Part shown: piece by piece, positions 57,982 to 64,000 of the stretch | How the letters are laid out: each line of letters begins with the position of its first letter | Position numbering within the stretch: position 1 is the first letter of the stretch | Assembly (NCBI GenBank): GCA_023101725.1 | Contig: JALJCO010007048.1 | Location: forward strand, 186,001 to 250,000 | Length of the DNA stretch: 64,000 bases | Source of the DNA: Atherinomorus stipes | Lineage: Eukaryota > Chordata > Actinopteri > Atheriniformes > Atherinidae | Reading direction: 5' to 3' | Program-made: the position numbers and the translations under genes | Notes under the pieces: model-generated | Databases searched by the model: none | Told to the model about the DNA's origin: nothing | The model's input: only the letters and a program-made list of their open reading frames with translations

Positions 57982-58496
57982 GGAGCAAACTGGTCTGCTC
58001 AGCTCACTTGCAAGTGAATCCTGATGTGGTGTGTTCACTGTGTGAAAGCAAACCGGCCACCCAGTGAACCAAAGAGAAGCTGTGATGTAGCACAACATGC
58101 TGGACATCTGGCTGCCTCACCTGCTGCTCAGGCTAGACAGATTCTGGTGAAACAAGATCAGGTTTGAATACCAAAATGAAAACTATAACTCCAAGACTGC
58201 GTTAATTTGGTGTTGAATTGTTGCTTACTTCCCGTGAACCCGTCATTTTTGTACACACCAATCACGGAGCGAGATTTTTTTTTCAGCCATTTTTCAGGTC
58301 ATTTGGGGAAAACGGGCCCAAGTAACATCTGTTGTAATGATGAGACATTGGCGAGGCGGTTTGATCCCAGTCAGTTAAACTCTTGGTGTGGGGTCCTGTC
58401 ACTATGTCTTCTGATTGATCATGTGTCCTGGCTACTTGACCACAGGGATATCCCTTTGGCTGATTGGTTGGCATTCATGACTCTCATCTGGGAGTA
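57982..58496. other. Intergenic, no gene seen
   Basis: Frames on both strands at 58207-58497 overlap; neither has a recognisable motif. Nothing else. Confidence 0.35.
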
Positions 58497-58960
58497 GAAA
58501 AGGGGTGAGAAAAAAAGAGGGGAGAATTACGGAAAGAAGAGAAGATAAGAAGGAGGAGGGAAAGAGGGGGTAGGGGGGGAGAGTTCAGGGGAGAGGAAGG
58601 AGGGGGGGGGAAAATAAAAAAAAAAAGGAAAAAACCCAAGAGGAGGGGAAAAAAAAAACAAAAAAAAAAAAACGAAAAAAGGAATAAAAAAAAGGGGAAA
58701 AAAAAGCTTAAAGTTAAGGAAGAAGAGAAAAAGGAAAAAGAGGGAGGAAAAAAAAGGGGATAAAAAATGAAAGAGAGGGGGGGGGGGGGAACCGGCCCGG
58801 AGAAAAAAATCTATTGATTTTTAATAAATAGGAAATAGAAATTAAACATAAAAAGGGGGAGGGGAGAGAAGGTAAATAGGGGAAGGGGGGGGAAGAGGAA
58901 TTAAATAGAAATGAAATAAAATCGGAGGGAGAGGGTAAAAAAATTAAAATATAAATATAT
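58497..58960. repeat. Purine-rich low-complexity tract
   Basis: The plus strand is almost only A and G from 58497 to about 58800, in irregular runs (aaaaaaaaa, gggggggg) without a repeat unit, then continues A/G-rich with some T to about 58960. Such a tract could form triplex DNA, but its irregularity and the low-quality look of 58960-59100 also suit an assembly or base-calling problem. Confidence 0.8.
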
Positions 58961-59899
58961 TAAAAAGCCCCGAACAACAAAGGAAGCAACTATACCACGG
59001 ATGGGGGGCGCACCCACGTTGGGAAGATATTAATAAACTATTTTTTCTTTATATGAAAATAATAGGGGGGGGGAATAGAAGAAAGAATACATTGCCAGCC
59101 CTGGAGATTAAATCCTGCCCGGGCCTTTGTTACGTACCTTGCCTCATTCTGGATGGGGCACTTTTCTGTCCCTTCCCATGTCAAAATCTGAACAAAGACC
59201 CTTTATTGATGGCATAATATAGAATATTATAAAAGGCTCAAAAAACTTAATAAATGTTATTCATACTTTATTTCCAAATATTGTTTTTAATCTCTGTCAA
59301 GTTCCACCTTAAATTTGTGCAGTTTCCCCACTTGAAAGGGATGGGTACGTTTACGCAACTGGATTCCACTCAAAGATCAACAAGATTCCTTCTTGTCATC
59401 TTTTTATTTTTCAATGTTGTTATGAAGACAGATGGTCTTATTGGTCATAATGCAGGTAAAAACCTTTAAACAAAGCCCACAGAAATAAATAAATTACAAA
59501 CTAATGTGTTATCAGAATTGATCACAGATAATTATCAATGATATTTACACAAGAATAAACAATAAACTAATTCCCAACTAAACAGAAAACAGAAACTACA
59601 GTAAATGCAAATATCCAAAATTACAGTAAATCCCACAAATAAACATGATCAAAGACTTTGAAGTGCATTATCAAATTACTTCATAAATTAATCTTTGCAT
59701 TCTTAATAATAACCCAACATGACATTTTATACACATTTATATTACCAAAATGTAAATTGAATATTTTAATAACAATAATTAAGATTGAGGTGATATAATA
59801 CATTAACCCTAAACTGCTTTTAATGCTCTTAATTCATAAGGTATTCAATTTTAGACCCAAGCAAATTACTGTTAAAAATCACCACAAAACAGCATTTAA
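58961..59899. other. Intergenic, AT-rich
   Basis: The first 200 bp still look irregular (several G-runs). The rest is AT-rich without recognisable features. Confidence 0.35.
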
Positions 59900-59922
59900 G
59901 AAAGACACACTTTGCAAGATTA

Positions 59923-60299
59923 ATGAGAGCTGCTGCCGTAAAATATCAGGAGTTCACCCACAAGGTTCCATGCCGATCTCCATCAGGTGGCCGGGCTTCC
60001 ACCCATCCCCAGGCATCAAGGACAGCGGCTACAAATAGAGACTTCCTGGAGTGGTGGAGATGGGACAGCATCAGTGCTGCCTGCAAACCAAAATGTGGAG
60101 GATGCCATTGTGGAAACTGTCAGCCAGGTGGCAAGGAAATGCCTCTTGCAGAGGAAACAGAGCTTGAGGTGGTGAGATAGGGACTCGCCTACGTCACAGG
60201 AGACAGCCACACGGAGGAACCTCATTGGCATGCCAGATACCCATGGTTAGAAAAGCCAACATCTCTTCCAAATAACAGGGAGTCACTGGTAGCCACATA
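59923..60299 (+). pseudogene. BEL/Pao pol, segment before RT
   Basis: The frame holds KPKCGGCHCGNCQPGGKEM, the C-x2-C-x-C-x2-C cluster that precedes the reverse transcriptase in Pao-type elements, followed by an acidic stretch. A TAG at 60178-60180 interrupts it, but the same frame runs on to the Tc1 insertion at 60300. Confidence 0.65.
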
Positions 60300-60369
60300 C
60301 ACTATATTGCCAAATCCAAATTATGGGAATCCGGTGTTCCAAACACTTTTATGGCCACAGGCGTATAAA

Positions 60370-61560
60370 ATGAAGCAGCTAGGCATGCAGACTATTTTTA
60401 CAAACATTGTGAAAGAACAGATCGCTCTCAGGAGCTCAGTGAATTCAAACGTGGAACTGTGATAGGATGCCACCTGTGTAACAAATCCAGTTGTAAAATT
60501 TCCACGCTCCCAAATATTCCACAGTCAACTGTCAGCTGTATTTTAAGAAAAAGGATGTTTTTGGGAACAACAGCAACTCCGCCACGAAGTAGTAGGCCAC
60601 GTAAACTGACAGAGTGGGGTCAGTGGATGTTGAAGTGCATAGGGCGAAGAGGTCACCAACCTTCTGCAGTCAATCACTACAGACCTCCAAACTTCATGTA
60701 GCCTTCAGATCAGCTTCATGGAATGGGTTTCCATGGTCGAACAACTGCATCCAAACCATACTTCACCAAGTGCAATGCAAAACGTGGGATGCAGTGGTGT
60801 AAGGCAGCCGCTGGATTCTAGAGCAGTGGAGGCATTCTCTGGAGTGACAAATCGCCAGGGGCAGATCTACCAGGGTGGCATGGGGGGGCAAATGCCACCC
60901 CAAAACAAAGCTTTGCCACCAAAGGGGGACTTTGAAATCGGATTCGATCGTGGCAATTTGTCACTTCGAGCGGAAGCTCTGATGTCCGACTGCACTGAAT
61001 GCAGCATGGGGCAGCGCGACTGCGGCCATGAGTCGCACTTCTCCATATGGCAATCTGATGGACGAGTTGGGGTTTGACGGAGAACAGTACTTGTCTGACT
61101 GCATTGGGCCAAGTGTAAAGTTTGGTGGAGGGGGGATTATGGTGTGGGGTTGTTTATCAGGAGCTGGGCTTGGCCCCTTAGTTCCAGTGAAAGGAACTCT
61201 GAATGCTTCAGCATACAAAGACATTTTGGACAATTCCATGCTCCCAACTTTGTGGGAACAGTTTGGAGCTGGCCCCTTCCTCTTCCAACATGACTGTGCA
61301 CCAGTGCACAAAGCAGGACATGGATGGCAGAGTATGGTGTGGAGGAACTTGACTGGCCTGCACAGAGTCCTGACCTCAACCTTATAGTCTCCGCCCTAAT
61401 TCACCCCAAAGGTGTTCTGAGAGCCAGACCTCCTCGTCCAACATCAGTGTGTGACCTCACAAACATGCTTCTGGAAGAATGGTCAAAAATACCCATAAAC
61501 ACTCTCCTAAACCTTGTGGACAGCCTTCCCAGAAGAGTTGAAGCTGTTCTAGCTGCATAG
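60370..61560 (+). pseudogene. Tc1-like transposase, frameshifted
   Basis: The N-terminal half is spread over frames (PQSTVS near 60517, a helix-turn-helix motif). The WSD of the first catalytic Asp is at about 60840, right at the insertion. [10 protein letters not shown] follows, then [14 protein letters not shown] with the second catalytic Asp, a frameshift, [11 protein letters not shown], and the C-terminus PINTLLNLVDSLPRR to a stop at 61558-61560. Where the third catalytic residue (Glu after PDLNPI) should be, the sequence reads NLIVS, so it is lost. Enzyme activity is not possible. Confidence 0.8.
60856..61028. mobile_element. hAT-like fragment inside the Tc1 transposase
   Basis: The insert begins caggggcagatctaccagg, a hAT-like start. 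Flanks caaatcgc (60848-60855) and tgagtcgc (61029-61036) agree at 5 of 8, all differences being transitions. The right end is not a clear inverted repeat of the left, so the copy may be internally deleted. Confidence 0.5.
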
Positions 61561-61664
61561 TTGGACCAATGTCATATGGAACCCTATGCATCAGGAATGT
61601 GATGTCACTTATGCTCATATGTGAATCAAGGCAGGTGAGTGAATACTTTTGTCAATATAGTGTA

Positions 61665-62690
61665 CCTCAGAACTGAGAGACAACCAGCCAAAGAACCTGA
61701 GTGGAGAATGGTCTACACAGCAGAGTTACATGGCATGCTCAAGAGAGGAGCCGCATTAAGTAAAGACTATTGCTAAGTGGAATGGGCCCATATGGTTTAT
61801 GAGTCACCTCATTGCCCCCAATCCATATTCAGTAACGAACCCTGACAGACTTGTAGTGGAACAGAAGTCAGGAATTTAAAGGGTTAAGTATGAATGATCT
61901 GCTCATGAATGGCCCAGATGTCCTCAACCAGATCTGTGCTGTCCTGCTCAGATTCAGAGGAGGACTTTATGCTGCACTGGGAGACATAGGATGATGAATC
62001 ATTCAGTGTGGCTGGATGAGAGAGAAGTACACCTGCACAGGTTCCTTTGGCGTGATTTGGAGGATGAGGAAATAGGAGACTATGCAATCACAAGAGTCAA
62101 TATTGGGGGCAAGCCACCAGGATGCATTGCACAATTGGTCATGTGGGAAACTGCAAACTTACCTCCCTTCACTCAAACAGGTTCTCCAACAGGACAGCTA
62201 CATTGATGACATTCTCATGTCCCGCAATGACCCTGAGCGGCCGAAGGAAATTACAGAAAATGTGGAGCGCATCTTAAAGGCTGGAGGATTTGAACTTAAA
62301 CTACAACCTTGGAACTTTTCTGGGCAAAGTGGGAGGAAAGAGTGTAGTAGCGAGGAGAAGGCAAGAAAAAAACCATGGTCTAACCAAACCAAATGCAGGA
62401 TGAGAGATAATAAGGCACTGCATGGGTCTGGGCTACATTGTAGAAGAGGACCAATTATATGTCGTGGTTGCAATCAATTTTTCAAAAAGGAAAAAGAAGA
62501 TGCGGCTTGGACAAGACCTCCTGCTGGAGCAGGTCAGAGCCCAAACGCCAAATCCCTTGATGCAGTGAGATCTCCTCAGTCAGGTTCAGGGCTGCATGAT
62601 CCAGATGGCTTGGTGATTCCTGTTAAGAAAAAGGGAGTATCCTGATGAGAAAGGCATTCAAAGAGGCAAGGAAGTGAAAGATAGATACCT
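61665..62690 (+). pseudogene. BEL/Pao reverse transcriptase remnant
   Basis: The frame resumes right after the TA of the Tc1 element. Segments with RFRGGLYAALGDI (near 61945) and VWLDEREVHLHRFLWRD (near 62010) are typical of the Pao RT fingers and palm; a shift of frame near 62180 leads to the catalytic YIDDIL (62199-62216). Later parts (GFELK, GQSGRKE, GLHDPDGLV) follow the usual order. Several stops and shifts make it inactive. I give only short motifs and do not join the pieces. Confidence 0.75.
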
Positions 62691-63384
62691 GGGATGTCGC
62701 ACTCTCAGGAATGTAAAAACAAGGTAAAGTATGAGCTCTGTGCGTAATCATTACGAGGCAACTCTTAGAAAAGTAGACAGTCATATCACTTTAAGAAAAC
62801 CAAACGCCATCAGGCAAACTTCTCCACAGGAGGAACGAATCAGTGGAATTAATTTCCAAAATATTTCTCACAAACAAACAGTAAAATTTTGTTTAAATCT
62901 GTTGGTATGACTCCCTTTCTTCTCAAAATAAAAGCAGACTGCAGGGGAGTGTAAGACAGTGTGGGAAGTTTGCAGGAATCCCCTTGAAAGACCTTTCTGC
63001 CTTATATCAGAATCCTAAGTAAAGCCCACTCGATTGTGACAGTTATGAGTCCCCTCATGAGTTCAGGGGCTCCCATCAGGGCAAACATACATCCTGCCCA
63101 AGTGTAGGACAAATAGGTATAAACATTCTCTCATCCCTGCTGCCGTTGTTCTTCTTAACAAGTAGTTTTACTTTGTTTAATCATCACTGCTGCTATTTTA
63201 TTTTATTTACTTCTTTCCATTTTATCTGTTAGTGCTGCCTTGTTTTTCAGTATATATGAAAAGAATGACTGCTTGCTGCTGGAGACCAAATTACCCCAAA
63301 GGGCTAATTGAAGATACTTTGAACCTTAAAAGGTGCATTGCACAAGTTTAAATGCTAAATACTGTTCTTTTCTGTCCTCTACAT
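62691..63384. other. Intergenic, possibly decayed LTR-element sequence
   Basis: No frame or repeat recognised. It may include the lost 3' part of the BEL/Pao element, but I see no LTR pair in the window. Confidence 0.3.
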
Positions 63385-63594
63385 CAGTGTTTCTCAATCC
63401 TGGTCCTCAGGGACCCCTGCCCTGCTGGATTTCAAAATATTCTCACTTCAACATGCCTCTGATGCCAGACTTGTTAGCAGGCTTGCAAAGAACTTGATGA
63501 GCAGTTAAGTTGATCTGAATCAGGTGTGGTGGAGTTGGAAACCTGGAATACATGCAAGGCGGGGGTCCCTGAGGACCAGGGTTGAGAAACCCTG
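63385..63594. mobile_element. Short hAT-type MITE
   Basis: Ends cagtgtttctcaatcctgg and ccagggttgagaaaccctg are inverted repeats that continue inward as tcctcagggacccctgcc / ggcgggggtccctgagga. The length (210 bp) and CAGxGTTTCTCAA end suit a Charlie-like hAT MITE. A matching 8-bp flank is not evident. Confidence 0.75.
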
Positions 63595-64000
63595 CTGCAT
63601 GCTCTTACAACTGCCTGATGTGTAGAATGTGCTGATTTCTCTTCACTGCGGTTATCTGTAATATCTTTCTGCATGCTCAATGTGAGAGTTTAGGGTATGA
63701 ATCCTAAAGGGGGCATGTGTAGGGGAGACGAGCTGCGCGTTTTCGTTTGTCTGTCATATATTCCACCACTACATGTCCATGCATGTCGAGACAACACTGA
63801 CAACTGCTGCCAAAAACTGGAGAACAGGTGCCTCTCAAACCCCAACTCAGACTCCAGTAAGACAAAGAAGAAAAGTTTTGTCTCGTGAGACGAAGCCAGC
63901 CAAACTGGATTCTGACCGGCATCGGAGTGAAACGAGTTAATAACCAAGCAGCTTTTTTTTTTCTCTTTTCTTTTTAAATGGAGGGGCATCCGATCTGCTT
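63595..64000. other. Intergenic, no gene seen
   Basis: Frames on both strands at 63690-63989 overlap and have no motifs. Ends with a T-rich tract. Confidence 0.35.

Larger units (their letters stand above)
60300..61662 (+). mobile_element. Tc1-like transposon inserted in the BEL/Pao relic
   Basis: The left end cactatattgccaa and the right end ttttgtcaatatagtg are inverted repeats directly inside TA (60298-60299, 61663-61664). The whole Tc1 layout, ends then one transposase, is present but the transposase is broken. Length 1363 bp including a 173-bp insert at 60856-61028. Confidence 0.85.
59900..62690 (+). mobile_element. BEL/Pao LTR-retrotransposon relic, interrupted
   Basis: Pieces of a BEL/Pao-type pol lie in order on the plus strand: a cysteine-rich segment with CGGCHCGNC (near 60090), the segment leading to the reverse transcriptase, then after a Tc1 insertion the RT itself with YIDDIL at 62199-62216, and a downstream part to about 62690. 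There are in-frame stops and frameshifts throughout. Gag, integrase and certain LTRs are not seen. These elements copy through RNA; this one is dead. Confidence 0.75.

Noticed and set aside
60459..61077. Separate protein-coding genes from the frames in this stretch
   Set aside because: They are frameshifted pieces of a Tc1 transposase and a transposon insert within it.
63085..63720. LTR of the BEL/Pao element
   Set aside because: No second copy of any part is found upstream, and TG...CA ends with a duplication could not be defined.

Overview
The window is vertebrate nuclear DNA, almost certainly from a ray-finned fish (teleost). It has one intact two-exon vertebrate gene, no bacterial gene organisation, and repeat classes typical of teleosts: many hAT, Tc1/mariner, PIF/Harbinger-like and TTAA-flanked miniature elements, tRNA-like SINE pieces, L2/CR1-type LINE 3' ends and a decayed BEL/Pao retrotransposon. 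I cannot name the species.

The only gene I can support as functional is rasd1 (Dexras1/RASD1-type small GTPase), plus strand, 9461-9731 joined to 9914-10443. It has a 182-bp GT-AG intron, a TATA-like box near 9329 and a poly(A) signal at 10951. All five GTPase motifs and a C-terminal CAAX box are present. About 9 kb upstream and 53 kb downstream contain no other gene I recognise.

Region by region. 0-9 kb: a SINE tail, a TAA-flanked Harbinger-like MITE, a three-level nest (SINE in a hAT MITE, itself in the target duplication of another hAT MITE) and a Tc1-type MITE. 9.3-11 kb: rasd1. 11-23 kb: a hAT remnant with a broken BED finger, hAT MITEs with 8-bp target duplications, and three TTAA-flanked elements, one inside a microsatellite. 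23-30 kb: copies of a GAGGACA-type repeat, one split by a TTAA element that leaves a readable empty site; a further TTAA element; a Tc1/mariner-like element with a transposase N-terminus. 30-33 kb: two LINE 3' ends and an AT-flanked element with a Myb/SANT remnant. 36-50 kb: hAT MITEs, a 1.5-kb hAT element with a transposase N-terminal remnant, unclassified repeat families and a foldback. 51.8-53.9 kb: a 2-kb Harbinger-like element with a Myb/SANT remnant, carrying a MITE. 56-58 kb: two back-to-back TTAA elements sharing one TTAA. 58.5-59 kb: a purine-only-like tract that may be an assembly artefact. 59.9-62.7 kb: a BEL/Pao reverse-transcriptase relic split by a Tc1 element, itself split by a hAT-like fragment.

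I found no convincing new gene system, CRISPR array, tRNA or rRNA. The most informative content is the readable insertion history and the number (seven insertions, six families) of TTAA-flanked elements. Repeat class assignments rest on termini, target duplications and motifs read by eye; no database search was run.
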